Shown here: piece by piece, positions 26,816 through 35,629 of the stretch
Position numbering within the stretch: the stretch's first letter is position 1
Layout: each line of letters starts with the position of its first letter
DNA from: Komagataeibacter xylinus
Lineage (GTDB): Bacteria; Pseudomonadota; Alphaproteobacteria; Acetobacterales; Acetobacteraceae
Length of the DNA: 64,000 nucleotides
Direction: 5' to 3'
NCBI RefSeq assembly: GCF_031081985.1
Contig: NZ_JARWSK010000002.1
Span: forward strand, 372,001-436,000
Notes under the pieces: generated by a model
The model's input: the letters and a program-made list of their open reading frames with translations, nothing else
What the model was told of the DNA's origin: nothing
The model's database searches: none
Position numbers and translations under genes: made by a program

Positions 26816-26843
26816 TTGACTTGCCCCTGCTGGCGGTTATCTA
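26816..26843 (+). promoter_or_regulatory. Sigma-70-type promoter of tRNA-Ala(CGC)
   Basis: TTGACT (26816-26821), a 16-base spacer and TATCTA (26838-26843) lie 16 bases before the tRNA 5' end. This is a good housekeeping promoter for a stand-alone tRNA. Confidence 0.7.
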
Positions 26844-26858
26844 TCGCGCGAGGATTGT

Positions 26859-26934
26859 GGGGCTGTAGCTCAGATGGGAGAGCGCCTCGTTCGCAATGAG
26901 GAGGTCAGGGGTTCGATTCCCCTCAGCTCCACCA
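26859..26934 (+). tRNA. tRNA-Ala (anticodon CGC)
   Basis: The cloverleaf folds with acceptor GGGGCTG/CAGCTCC, D arm with GCTCAGATGGGAGAGC, anticodon stem CCTCG/TGAGG, loop TTCGCAA (anticodon CGC, codon GCG) and T arm GGGGTTCGATTCCCC. The CCA is encoded. Its acceptor and T arms are very similar to the tRNA-Ala(GGC) 4.4 kb away. Confidence 0.96.
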
Positions 26935-26987
26935 CGATCCCCCTCATCATCATGAAAATTGTAGCGCCCGGTTCGGGCTGATGTCCG

Positions 26988-27359
26988 TCAGGCCTGCGTA
27001 TCGTTTGCGCTGGCTGCGGCGAGCAGTTCGATCCCGACCAACTGGCCCGGTTGTTCAAACGGCTTGACCAGGCGCAGCGTGGTGGCGGGACAGGTGCGGC
27101 CGAACAGGTCGTTGAGCAAGGGAAAACAGGTGGCGAATCCGGCCGTGTCGTGCAGCATGAAGATGATGCGCGTGACGTTCTCCGCCTCCATGCCATGGCT
27201 GGCCAGCTGGTCCATGCCCATTGCCAGCGCCTGGCGGACCTGGCCGAACAGTTCAGGAGGGAAGTCACCGGTCTGTGCGTTGATCCCGGTCAGGTGCCGG
27301 AGGTGAAGTTCGGGCTGCGGGCGCAACGACGTGTTTTCTTCCATATCTAAAAGAATCAT
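26988..27359 (-). CDS. RidA/YjgF-like protein lacking the canonical catalytic Arg
   Basis: A 123-residue protein of the RidA (YjgF/YER057c/UK114) fold: INAQTGDFPPELFGQVRQALAMGMDQLASHGMEAENVTRIIFMLHDTAGF, then LFGRTCPATTLRLVKPF and LVGIELLAAAS. In active RidA enamine/imine deaminases the PARS segment carries a substrate-binding Arg; here the equivalent reads PATT. It therefore probably belongs to a non-RidA subgroup without that activity. The start is uncertain (ATG 27359 or ATG 27344), and neither has a clear ribosome site. It is divergent from hprK. Confidence 0.8.
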   Translation of the reverse strand: MILLDMEENTSLRPQPELHLRHLTGINAQTGDFPPELFGQVRQALAMGMDQLASHGMEAENVTRIIFMLHDTAGFATCFPLLNDLFGRTCPATTLRLVKPFEQPGQLVGIELLAAASANDTQA

Positions 27360-27430
27360 GAAGTCGCCATGTTTTGTCCATAAAAATTTTTCCTTTTCCG
27401 AAACAGCGCCCTGTCCGGTAAAGCACGGAC

Positions 27431-27874
27431 ATGAACGCTGCGCTTCACATCCATGCCTCCTGTGCCGCGCGCGGTGCGCAGGGCATCATGCTCGTGGGGC
27501 CATCGGGGTCGGGCAAGTCCGACCTGCTGCTGCGCCTGATCGATGCGGGCTACGGCCTCGTGGCCGATGACCAGGTCTGCCTGCACGCGGGCTGGGCCAG
27601 CCCGCCCCCCGCCCTTGCGGGGTTGCTCGAGGTGCGCGGCATCGGCATCATCCGCATGGCGTGGCAGCCGCGGGTACGGGTGGTGGCGCTTGCAAGGCTT
27701 GTGGCGCCCCCCGATTATGCCCCCCGCCTGCCACCGGCCCCCGAACCCGATGCGCTGACCGGCGTGCCCGCGTTCCGCCTCGACCCGGCCCGGCCGTCGG
27801 CCGTGGCGCGCGTGGGGCTGATCCTTGACTGCGTGGCCGGACGCAGCCAATTGCTGGATGAAAGACAGATGTGA
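27431..27874 (+). CDS. hprK: HPr kinase/phosphorylase HprK (short alphaproteobacterial form)
   Basis: Phosphorylates HPr on a serine and reverses it, tuning PTS regulation. The 147 residues contain only the C-terminal kinase domain. The Walker A motif GPSGSGKS is at residues 23-30, the acidic ADD is near 46, and the HprK signature LEVRGIGIIRM follows. The N-terminal domain of Firmicute HprK is absent, as usual in alphaproteobacteria. It begins the block hprK-rapZ-EIIA-ptsH-ptsI. The target serine is present in the HPr encoded 1.6 kb downstream. Confidence 0.93.
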   Translation: MNAALHIHASCAARGAQGIMLVGPSGSGKSDLLLRLIDAGYGLVADDQVCLHAGWASPPPALAGLLEVRGIGIIRMAWQPRVRVVALARLVAPPDYAPRLPPAPEPDALTGVPAFRLDPARPSAVARVGLILDCVAGRSQLLDERQM

Positions 27875-27996
27875 TGCGGCTGCCACTTTCCATGATTGCC
27901 CTTTCGGGGGAGAATGGGTTCAGGAAAAGGTTTCGATCCCGCCATGATACAGCGATCTGTCACCCGGCAAATGGCTGAGAGAAGTCAGGGTTTTGC

Positions 27997-28980
27997 GTGA
28001 CTGACACCATGCATGAAGACACACCTCTCCCCCGTCGCATCCTGCTTGTGACCGGCCTGTCCGGGGCAGGCAAATCCTCGATTCTGCGCATTCTTGAGGA
28101 TCTGGGCCACGAGGTGATCGACAATCCGCCGCTCGGCATGCTCGATGAGATCGTGGCCCGCGCCGAACGCCCGGTGGCCATTGGCGTGGATTCGCGCACG
28201 CGCGGCTTCGATGCCTCCGCCGTGCTGGCCGCCCTGGCACGGCTGCGTGTCAACCCCGCCCTCAATGCCGAGCTGATCTACGCCACGGCGGAGGAGAGCG
28301 TGCTGCTCAGCCGCTATACCGCCACCCGCAGGCGCCACCCGCAGGCCGTGCACGGCACGGTCAAGGAAGGGATCGAGGCCGAGATCCGCCTCACCTCGTC
28401 CTTGCGCGAGGCCGCCGATGTGGTGATCGACACCTCCGACCTGCCCCCGCCCGAGCTGCGCCAGCTTGTCGAGGCCCGCTTTGGCGAATGGTCGGCAGGC
28501 GGCCTCGACGGGCTGACCGTGGCCCTGATGTCCTTCGCCTTCCCTGCAGGCCTCCCGCGTGAGGCGGACATGGTGTTCGATGCCCGCTTCCTCACCAACC
28601 CGTATTACGACCCCACCCTGTCAGCCATGACCGGGCTTGATGCGGATGTGGCGCAGTACGTGGCGAACGACCCCGATTACGCCGAATTCCTTGATCGCAT
28701 GGCGGGCCTGCTCGAACTCGTGCTGCCGCGCTTCGTGCGCGAGGGCAAGAAATACGCCACCATCGCCATAGGCTGCTCGGGCGGGCGGCATCGTTCTGTC
28801 ACCCTTGTCGAGGCGCTGGCGCAGCGCCTGGCGCAGCGTGCCGACAGTCCTCACCCCCATGATGCATGGCCCGTCGTGATCATGCACCGTGAACTGGCCC
28901 GCCAGGGTCGCAGTAGCTGGCGCTGGGCCAACCGCCCGCGCGGGCTGGCCGAACCAACGGAGCAGGCGGACCCGCAATGA
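27997..28980 (+). CDS. rapZ: RapZ family nucleotide-binding protein (YvcJ/YhbJ)
   Basis: P-loop protein of the RapZ family, 327 residues. It has Walker A VTGLSGAGKSS, DNPPLGML, the middle segment RYTATRRRHP and the C-terminal RNA-binding region YATIAIGCSGGRHRSVTLVEAL. In Escherichia coli RapZ is the RNase E adapter controlling glmS small RNAs; in alphaproteobacteria it is a conserved partner of PTS genes with a less clear role. The start is a GTG at 27997 (ATG at 28009 is possible). The stop overlaps the EIIA gene by 4 bases (ATGA). Confidence 0.95.
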   Translation: MTDTMHEDTPLPRRILLVTGLSGAGKSSILRILEDLGHEVIDNPPLGMLDEIVARAERPVAIGVDSRTRGFDASAVLAALARLRVNPALNAELIYATAEESVLLSRYTATRRRHPQAVHGTVKEGIEAEIRLTSSLREAADVVIDTSDLPPPELRQLVEARFGEWSAGGLDGLTVALMSFAFPAGLPREADMVFDARFLTNPYYDPTLSAMTGLDADVAQYVANDPDYAEFLDRMAGLLELVLPRFVREGKKYATIAIGCSGGRHRSVTLVEALAQRLAQRADSPHPHDAWPVVIMHRELARQGRSSWRWANRPRGLAEPTEQADPQ

Positions 28981-29438
28981 TCGGTCTTGTATTCGTGATG
29001 CATGGCGTTCTGGGCGAGAGCCTGAAGGCGGAACTCGAACATGTGGTTGGCCCGCAGGCGCAGGCCACGGTGTTCAATGTCACGGCGGCGTCGTTGCCGG
29101 GCACCTGCCACGCCGCGTTGCGCGAGGCCATCGACTCGGTCGATAGCGGGCAGGGCGTGATCCTGCTGACCGACATGTTCGGCAGCACGCCATCCAATGT
29201 CGCGATTTCCGTGCTGGAGACCAACCGCGTGGAGGTGCTCGCTGGCGTCAACATGCCCATGCTGGTGAAGCTGGCGCAGATGCGCGGCCAGGCGGACATG
29301 CAGGATTGCCTGCACGGCGCGGAAGAGGCGGGCAGGCGCTATATTTCGGTTGCATCCCACCTGCCTGCCGCCTGCCTGTCGGGCGTGGGGGCCTGCGCGG
29401 GGGAGGCTGCGGACAGCGTGGTGGGCCATGGTGGCTGA
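28977..29438 (+). CDS. PTS EIIA component, mannose family
   Basis: Phosphocarrier of the mannose-family EIIA type (often called PtsM or ManX in alphaproteobacteria), 153 residues. The active-site His9 lies in VFVMHGVLGESLKAELEHVVG. ILLTDMFGSTPSNVAIS and LAGVNMPMLVKLAQMR are family signatures. No EIIB, EIIC or EIID gene follows, so it most likely acts in regulation rather than sugar uptake. Overlaps with rapZ (4 bases) and ptsH (11 bases) show tight coupling. Confidence 0.93.
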   Translation: MIGLVFVMHGVLGESLKAELEHVVGPQAQATVFNVTAASLPGTCHAALREAIDSVDSGQGVILLTDMFGSTPSNVAISVLETNRVEVLAGVNMPMLVKLAQMRGQADMQDCLHGAEEAGRRYISVASHLPAACLSGVGACAGEAADSVVGHGG

Positions 29439-29727
29439 ACCCGTGGCGCAGGCGGCACCCCGGCGGGCGGATGTGGGCATTGTCAACCAGCGCGGGCTGC
29501 ATGCGCGGGCGGCGGCCAAATTCGTCACGGTGGCGGAAAAATTCGATGCCACCATCGACGTGACCCATGCGGGCATGACCGTTTCGGGCCATTCCATCAT
29601 GGGGCTCATGATGCTGGGGGCCGGACGGGGCGAGACAATCGGCATCGCGGCCAGCGGCCCGCAGGCGGCACCGGCCCTTGCGGCCCTCGTGCGGCTGGTC
29701 GGGGCCGGGTTTGATGAAGACGACTGA
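29428..29727 (+). CDS. ptsH: Phosphocarrier protein HPr
   Basis: HPr of 99 residues, passing phosphate from EI to EIIA. The active histidine is His25 in NQRGLHARAAAKFV. The regulatory serine recognised by HprK is Ser56 in GHSIMGLMMLGAGRG. The ATG at 29428 gives a short N-terminal extension before the HPr domain; a longer in-frame reading to 29350 lies inside the EIIA gene and is rejected. It overlaps ptsI by 14 bases. Confidence 0.94.
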   Translation: MVAEPVAQAAPRRADVGIVNQRGLHARAAAKFVTVAEKFDATIDVTHAGMTVSGHSIMGLMMLGAGRGETIGIAASGPQAAPALAALVRLVGAGFDEDD

Positions 29728-31552
29728 ACGCGGCAGTTCCCGTAGCCCCCGTCCCGGTGAGGTGCGGCTGGAAGGGCAGCCCGTTTCATCAGGCGTGGCC
29801 ATCGGGTATGCCGCCATCGCGCATGACCCCGAACCGCCGCCCATCGATACCGCGCGGCATGACTGCGACCCTGCCCATGAACGCGCCCGCCTGCATGAGG
29901 CCATAACCCGCTCCACCGCCCAGCTCCGCCGCCTGCATGACCGGCTGGCCCTGCTGCCGGAAGACGGGCAGGTGGAAATCGGCTCCCTGCTTGAAGTCTA
30001 TCGCCGCATGCTTGGCCCCTCGCGCCTGCGGCGCGGCATTGAGGCGCGGCTCGGCCACGGCATGCTGGCCGAGGCCGCCGTGCAGCTTGAAACCGAGGCC
30101 CTGGCCGCCTTCATGCTCAGCCCCCCCGACCGCCCCGCGCCTGAAGGCGAGGATGCGGTGGCGGCCAGGCGGCGGGCGGGCGAGTTCCGCGAGATCGGGC
30201 GCAGGCTGGTGCGCAATCTCAGCGGCACGCCGTATCGGTCGTTTTCCGCCATTCCCGATGGCGCAATCCTTGTGGCCGAGCAGTTGCGTCCTGCCGATGC
30301 TGCCCTGATCGACCCCTCGCGCATCGCCGCCGTGGTGACGGAGGAGGGCGGCAGCACCGGGCATACCGCCATCCTGCTGCGCGCGCTGGGCATTCCCGCC
30401 GTGCTGGCTGCCCACGGGCTGCTGGCCCGGATCGGGCGGCGCACGCGGCTGGTGGTTGATGGCACGACCGGGCAGGTCATCATTCGGCCATCCACCCGCA
30501 CGGCGGCGGCGGCCCGGGTGGAGGTGGCGGCCTATGCACGTGAGCGCCAGGCGCTAGGCCGCCTGCGCCGCCTGCCCGCCCGCCTGTCGAGCGGGGAGGT
30601 GCTGACATTGCAGGCCAACCTCGAAATCCCGGCTGAACTGCCCATGATCGCGCAGTCGGGGGCCGCGGGCATCGGGCTGCTGCGCAGCGAGTTCCTGTTC
30701 ATGAATGCCGAGACCCTGCCTGATGAAGCCCGGCAGGAAGCGCTCTACCGCCCTCTTGTCGAGGCCATGTCGGGCGACCCGGTCACGATTCGCGTGGTGG
30801 ACTGGGGCAGCGAAAAGAACAGCGATGCGCTGACACAGGCGGGCATTGGCACGGGCAGCGATGTCAATCCGGCGCTGGGCCTGCGCGGCATCAGGCTGCT
30901 TTTGCGCCATCGCACCCTGCTGGAAACGCAGTTCGCCGCCATTTTGCGCGCGGCCACAGCAGGCCCGGTGCGGGTGCTGCTGCCCATGGTGTCAAGCCCG
31001 GCGGAACTGCATGAGGCGCGTGAAACCTATGCCCGCGTGGGGCGCAGGCTGCGGCGCAGGGGGGTGGACATACCCGACCCGCTGCCGCCGCTGGGCATCA
31101 TGATCGAAACGCCAGCCGCCGCCCTCATGGCCGATGTGCTGGCGCAGGAGGCGGAATTCCTCGCCATCGGTACCAATGACCTGACCATGTACACCCTTGC
31201 GGCCGACCGGGCGGCGACGGATGTGGCAGGGCTGTATGACCCGCTGCACCCCGCCGTGCTGCGGCTTGTGCGCCTTGCCGCCGATGCGGGGCTGCGCCAG
31301 CGCAGGCCGGTCTCGCTGTGCGGCGAGATGGCCTCCGACCCGGTGGCCGTACCATTGCTGGTGGGGCTGGGGGTGCGGTCGTTTTCCATGCATGCCTCCG
31401 CCGTGCCACGCGTCAAGCGCGCGGTGCGGGCGGCGGCGATGGATGACTGCCGCCGCATGGCCTGCCGCGCGCTTGAAGCGGCTGACGGGCCGGAAGTCAG
31501 CGCCATGTTGCTGGCTTACGCGGCTACCCTGCGGCACGCTGGCGATGGCTAG
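29714..31552 (+). CDS. ptsI: PTS enzyme I (phosphoenolpyruvate-protein phosphotransferase)
   Basis: Takes phosphate from phosphoenolpyruvate and gives it to HPr. The 612 residues include the phospho-histidine segment EEGGSTGHTAILLRALGIPA with His217. This reads STGH where most enzymes I have (R)TSH. The PEP-binding domain follows: LRSEFLFM, GIMIETPAAALMA, GTNDLTMYTLAADR and the Cys of LCGEMASDP. No GAF domain precedes it, so it is the plain EI form and not PtsP. The ATG at 29714 lies inside ptsH; the stop overlaps pabB by 8 bases. Confidence 0.95.
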   Translation: MKTTERGSSRSPRPGEVRLEGQPVSSGVAIGYAAIAHDPEPPPIDTARHDCDPAHERARLHEAITRSTAQLRRLHDRLALLPEDGQVEIGSLLEVYRRMLGPSRLRRGIEARLGHGMLAEAAVQLETEALAAFMLSPPDRPAPEGEDAVAARRRAGEFREIGRRLVRNLSGTPYRSFSAIPDGAILVAEQLRPADAALIDPSRIAAVVTEEGGSTGHTAILLRALGIPAVLAAHGLLARIGRRTRLVVDGTTGQVIIRPSTRTAAAARVEVAAYARERQALGRLRRLPARLSSGEVLTLQANLEIPAELPMIAQSGAAGIGLLRSEFLFMNAETLPDEARQEALYRPLVEAMSGDPVTIRVVDWGSEKNSDALTQAGIGTGSDVNPALGLRGIRLLLRHRTLLETQFAAILRAATAGPVRVLLPMVSSPAELHEARETYARVGRRLRRRGVDIPDPLPPLGIMIETPAAALMADVLAQEAEFLAIGTNDLTMYTLAADRAATDVAGLYDPLHPAVLRLVRLAADAGLRQRRPVSLCGEMASDPVAVPLLVGLGVRSFSMHASAVPRVKRAVRAAAMDDCRRMACRALEAADGPEVSAMLLAYAATLRHAGDG

Positions 31553-32921
31553 CCTCTCCCCCTGCCTGCCCGTGACTTGGCGGGATGTGGATGACGTGCT
31601 GGCCGCGTGGGGCGAGCGCCCGGGTTTTGCCTGCCTTGACAGTGGCGGCCCGGTCGGGTTGCGTGCGCGCTGGACCATCATCTGCCGCGACCCTGTTCAC
31701 TGGATCGAGCAGCGTGATGGCGCGTGCTGGCTGGATGGCACGCAGGTGGCGCACGACCTGCCCCGCCTGCTGCGGCAATGCGTGCCGGGCGGTGGCTGCC
31801 CGCCCGGGGTGCCTTTTGCCGGGGGGGCGATCGGCTTTATCGGTTATGGCGCGGGCCAGCGCATGGAAGGCATCGGCACGCGCCATGGGGCAGGCGATGA
31901 TGGCCCCGAGGCCGCTTTCGGCCTGTATGACCATGCCTTCGTGCTCGATCGTGAGACAGGCCGCGCCTGGCTGGCGGGAACGAACCTTGATGCCGCGCGC
32001 ATGGCAGTGCTGGCCGCGCAGTGGGCGGCGATTGGTCCGGCAGCCACACCCTCATCCCTGCCCCCGTTGCGCTTTAGGCCCGATCAGGATGGGGCGGCCT
32101 ATCGCGCCGCCGTAGCGCAGGCCGTGGCCCGGATCGCGGCGGGCGAAGTGTTTCAGGTCAACATCACCGGGCGCATGCGGGCTGCCCGCCCGGCCGGGCT
32201 TGCGGCGGTTGATGTCTATCGCACGCTGCGCGTGACCTCGCCTGCGCCATTCGGGGCATTTATGGTGGGGGATGACGGGTTTGCGCTGCTCGGCGCCTCG
32301 CCCGAGCGTTTTTTAAGCCTTGATGGGACGGGCCGGGTCAGCACCCGGCCCATAAAGGGCACGGCCCCGCGCGGCGCCACCGCGCAGGATGATGCCCGCC
32401 TGGCCCATGCCCTGCGCCGTGACCCCAAGGAGCAGGCCGAGAACCTGATGATCGTTGACCTCATGCGCAACGATATCGGGCGCGTGGCACGGATGGGCAG
32501 CGTTGCCGTGCCGGAACTGTTCGTGGTCGAGACATTCGCGCATGTGCATCATCTGGTATCCGAAATAACCGGGCGGCTGGAGCCGGGGCGCGATGCGTGT
32601 GACCTGCTGGCCGCCACATTGCCACCCGGCTCGGTAACCGGCGCGCCCAAGCACCGCGCCATGCAGGTGATCGATGCGCTGGAGGCCTCGCCCCGTGGCG
32701 CCTATTGCGGCACCGTGGTGCGGATCGGGTGCGATGGCGCAATGGATAGCGCCGTCATCATCCGCACGCTGGTGCTCACGCGTGACCACGTTACGGCGGC
32801 GGCAGGGGGCGGCATTACCGTGGAGTCCGATCCGGTGCGCGAATACCGCGAGATGCGGCTCAAGATTGCGGCCCTGCTGGCCCTGTTCGGGCCGCAGGCG
32901 GATGAAGGAAACACGCCATGA
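31545..32921 (+). CDS. pabB: Aminodeoxychorismate synthase component I PabB
   Basis: Chorismate-utilising enzyme that forms 4-amino-4-deoxychorismate for folate synthesis. The 458 residues carry the chorismate-binding domain: IAAGEVFQVNITGRM, SPERFLSLDGTGRVSTRPIKGTAPRG, DPKEQAENLMIVDLMRNDIGRVA, LPPGSVTGAPKHRAMQVIDALE and a final GGITVESDPVREYREM. The IKGT motif, rather than an anthranilate-type variant, and the adjacent pabC support PabB over TrpE. The ATG overlaps the ptsI stop, tying folate synthesis genes to the PTS operon. The glutamine amidotransferase subunit (pabA) is not in the window. Confidence 0.92.
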   Translation: MASLSPCLPVTWRDVDDVLAAWGERPGFACLDSGGPVGLRARWTIICRDPVHWIEQRDGACWLDGTQVAHDLPRLLRQCVPGGGCPPGVPFAGGAIGFIGYGAGQRMEGIGTRHGAGDDGPEAAFGLYDHAFVLDRETGRAWLAGTNLDAARMAVLAAQWAAIGPAATPSSLPPLRFRPDQDGAAYRAAVAQAVARIAAGEVFQVNITGRMRAARPAGLAAVDVYRTLRVTSPAPFGAFMVGDDGFALLGASPERFLSLDGTGRVSTRPIKGTAPRGATAQDDARLAHALRRDPKEQAENLMIVDLMRNDIGRVARMGSVAVPELFVVETFAHVHHLVSEITGRLEPGRDACDLLAATLPPGSVTGAPKHRAMQVIDALEASPRGAYCGTVVRIGCDGAMDSAVIIRTLVLTRDHVTAAAGGGITVESDPVREYREMRLKIAALLALFGPQADEGNTP

Positions 32922-33727
32922 CTGCCCCGGCCCTGCCAGTATGGCTCAATGGTCGCATCATCGATCAGGCCGAGGCCCGCATCGACCCGGCGGACCGGGG
33001 GCTGCTGCTCGGCGATGGCCTGTTCGAGACCATGCGCGTGACGGATGGCGTGGTCCGGCGTTTCACGCTTCATATGGAGCGGCTGGCGCACGGCGCGGGC
33101 GTGCTCATGCTGCCCCCACCCGACAGAAGCCTGATCGCGCAGGCGGCGGGTGATCTGCTGGCCGCATGCGGGCTGCAAGATGGTTCGCTACGGCTCACGC
33201 TCACCCGTGGTTCTGGGCCGCGCGGGCTGCTGCCTCCGCCCGTGGTGCGCCCCACCGTGCTGCTGACCGCAACCGCCAGTCTGCCGCCTGCAACGCCCGT
33301 GCGGCTGGTCACGGCCAGCCACCGGCGCGATGAGGAGAGCGTGCTTTCGCGCGTCAAGAGCCTGAACTACCTGCCGTCCATTCTCGCGCGGATGGAGGCG
33401 GCGGCCCGGGGGGCGGATGATGCGCTGCTGCTCAACCGGGCGGGGCATGTGGCCGAGACGAGCGCCAGCACGCTTGTCGCCATCATCGGGGGGAAAGCGC
33501 TGACGCCCCCGGTGCATGATGGCGCCTTGCCCGGCATCGCCCGTGGCGTGCTGCTGGCGGCAGGATTGCTGCGCGAAGGCCGCCTCAGCCCCGCCATGCT
33601 GCGCGGCGCCGGGGCGGTTTTTGCCCTGAACAGCCTGTGCGCGCGTGAGGTGGTGGCGATTGACGGCCACGAACTGCCGCGCCAGCCCGCCTTTCTGGCC
33701 CGGCTGGCGGCGTATCTTGATGGCTGA
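32918..33727 (+). CDS. pabC: Class IV aminotransferase, probable aminodeoxychorismate lyase PabC
   Basis: PLP-dependent fold-type IV enzyme, 269 residues. It has the N-terminal IDPADRGLLLGDGLFETMRV, the PLP lysine in SRVKSLNYLPSILARMEA, and DDALLLNRAGHVAETSASTLVAI. Aminodeoxychorismate lyase releases pyruvate to give p-aminobenzoate. A branched-chain or D-amino-acid aminotransferase is possible from sequence alone, but the 4-base overlap with pabB strongly favours PabC. It is the last gene of the coupled series, with a dispersed palindromic element directly behind its stop. Confidence 0.88.
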   Translation: MTAPALPVWLNGRIIDQAEARIDPADRGLLLGDGLFETMRVTDGVVRRFTLHMERLAHGAGVLMLPPPDRSLIAQAAGDLLAACGLQDGSLRLTLTRGSGPRGLLPPPVVRPTVLLTATASLPPATPVRLVTASHRRDEESVLSRVKSLNYLPSILARMEAAARGADDALLLNRAGHVAETSASTLVAIIGGKALTPPVHDGALPGIARGVLLAAGLLREGRLSPAMLRGAGAVFALNSLCAREVVAIDGHELPRQPAFLARLAAYLDG

Positions 33728-33728
33728 A

Positions 33729-33814
33729 TGATAAAAGTTTTCGGATGCCCGCTTTTTTTAAAAAGGCAGTATTTTTCATGAAGCTTTTTGAAAAAAGCTT
33801 CACCAGAAACTTTC
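33729..33814 (+). repeat. Dispersed three-stem palindromic element, copy 3
   Basis: Starts 2 bases after the pabC stop. The outer arms are AAAGTTTTCGG and CACCAGAAACTTT. Hairpin 1 is degenerate (GCCCGCTTTTT with AAAAAGGC), while hairpin 2 (GAAGCTTTTTGAAAAAAGCTTC) is intact. It may act as terminator for the PTS-pab transcript. Confidence 0.88.
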
Positions 33815-33952
33815 TGGTGTTTCACAGGCGGGCTTTTCAAATCGCGCCAGGGAAGCCAGCCATAACATTTCACTTATTGCCCATTCCGGCGCGGTTGGAC
33901 TAATCCAACCCGCATTGGCTCATTTCCAGCTTGCGTGAAAGGTCACTTGCAG

Positions 33953-35533
33953 ATGACCCCCCCCACCACCGTGCCGGTCCGGCGTGCCCTGATTTCCGTG
34001 TCTGACAAGAAGGGGCTGCTTGATCTGGCCCGCGCGCTTGTCGCCCATGGGGCCGAGATCCTTTCCACCGGCGGTTCCGCCCGCGCCCTGCGCGAGGCCG
34101 GCATTGCCGTACGCGACGTGTCCGAGCATACCGGCTTTCCGGAAATTCTTGATGGCCGCGTCAAAACGCTGGTGCCGCAGGTGCATGGGGGCATTCTGGG
34201 CCGGCGCGACCTGCCCGCCCATGTGCAGCAGATGGAAGAGCACAAGATCGCCCCGATCGACCTCGTGGCCGTCAACCTTTACCCCTTCGAGGCCACCGTG
34301 GCCTCTGGCGCGGGGCCGGAGGACTGCATCGAAAACATCGATATCGGCGGCCCCGCCCTGATCCGCGCCGCCGCCAAGAACCACGCCCACGTGGCGATCG
34401 TTACCGACCCCGCCCAGTATGGCGAGGTGATCGCGGCACTTGAAAATGGCGGCACGACCCTGGCGCAGCGCACGAAGCTTGCAGGTGCCGCCTATGCCCG
34501 CACCGCCGCTTACGATGCCGCCATCGCCGCATGGTTCGCAGGCCAGGAAGGCGAGGTGCTGCCCCCGCGCATGATCCTTGCAGGCGAAAAGCGCGAGAGC
34601 CTGCGCTATGGCGAGAACCCGCACCAGAAGGCGGCCTTCTACACCGATGGCTCGACCCGCCCCGGTGTGGCCACGGCCAAACAGATTCAGGGCAAGGCGC
34701 TGTCCTACAACAACATCAACGACACCGATGCAGCGTTTGAGGCGGTGGCGGAATTCGATGAACCCGCCGTGGTCATTGTCAAGCACGCCAACCCCTGTGG
34801 CGTGGCTGTCGCCCCCACCCAGGCCGAAGCCTGGGACCGCGCCCTGCGCTGCGACCCGGTCTCGGCCTTTGGCGGCATCGTCGCACTCAACCGCACGCTG
34901 GAAGCGGAAGCGGCATCGCGCATCGCTGGCATCTTCACCGAGGTGATCGTAGCCCCTGACGCGACTGCCGAAGCGCGCGAGATCCTGTCACGCAAGAAAA
35001 ACCTTCGCCTGCTGCTGACCGGAGCCCTGCCGGACCCCGCAGCCGGTGGCGTGGTGGTGCGCTCGGTTGCCGGTGGCTTCCTTGCCCAGACGCGTGACAG
35101 CGGCCGCATCACGCCCGATGCGCTGAAGGTGGTGACCAAACGCGCGCCCACTTCCGCCGAGATGGCGGACCTCATCTTCGCCTTTCGCGTGGCCAAGCAC
35201 GTCAAGTCGAACGCCATCGTGTATGTGAAGGACCAGAGCACGGTGGGCATCGGCGCAGGCCAGATGAGCCGGGTTGATTCCGCGCGCATCGCCGCCACCA
35301 AGAGTGCCGATGCAGCGAAGGAAGCCGGGATCGACCACCCGCTGACCCAGGGCAGCGTCGTGGCGTCCGATGCGTTCTTCCCGTTTGCCGACGGGCTTGA
35401 GGCCGCGATTGCAGCAGGGGCCACCGCCGTGATCCAGCCCGGCGGCTCGATCCGTGATGACGAGGTAATCGCCGCGGCCGACAAGGCGGGCATCGCCATG
35501 GTCTTCACAGGTATGCGCCATTTCCGACACTGA
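33953..35533 (+). CDS. purH: Bifunctional AICAR formyltransferase/IMP cyclohydrolase PurH
   Basis: Catalyses the last two steps of IMP synthesis. The N-terminal IMP cyclohydrolase (MGS-like) domain includes [19 protein letters not shown] and [11 protein letters not shown], up to about residue 190. The C-terminal AICAR formyltransferase domain has [27 protein letters not shown] (catalytic Lys-His) and the end [29 protein letters not shown]. It has 526 residues from ATG 33953, which has AAAGG upstream; a GTG at 33935 is in frame. The formyl donor, 10-formyl-THF, ties it loosely to the pab genes upstream. Confidence 0.97.
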   Translation: MTPPTTVPVRRALISVSDKKGLLDLARALVAHGAEILSTGGSARALREAGIAVRDVSEHTGFPEILDGRVKTLVPQVHGGILGRRDLPAHVQQMEEHKIAPIDLVAVNLYPFEATVASGAGPEDCIENIDIGGPALIRAAAKNHAHVAIVTDPAQYGEVIAALENGGTTLAQRTKLAGAAYARTAAYDAAIAAWFAGQEGEVLPPRMILAGEKRESLRYGENPHQKAAFYTDGSTRPGVATAKQIQGKALSYNNINDTDAAFEAVAEFDEPAVVIVKHANPCGVAVAPTQAEAWDRALRCDPVSAFGGIVALNRTLEAEAASRIAGIFTEVIVAPDATAEAREILSRKKNLRLLLTGALPDPAAGGVVVRSVAGGFLAQTRDSGRITPDALKVVTKRAPTSAEMADLIFAFRVAKHVKSNAIVYVKDQSTVGIGAGQMSRVDSARIAATKSADAAKEAGIDHPLTQGSVVASDAFFPFADGLEAAIAAGATAVIQPGGSIRDDEVIAAADKAGIAMVFTGMRHFRH

Positions 35534-35629
35534 TCCGTCGTCAAGCCCCCTTGTCTGCGGGGCGGGGATGGAATGAGATGGCACGCCCGGCAGAGTGCCG
35601 GTCAAGACAGACGAAAGACGGGTACCCGC

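Noticed and set aside
29350-29427. Longer HPr reading from 29350
   Set aside because: The extra residues are the shifted frame of the EIIA gene; ATG 29428 begins the HPr protein.
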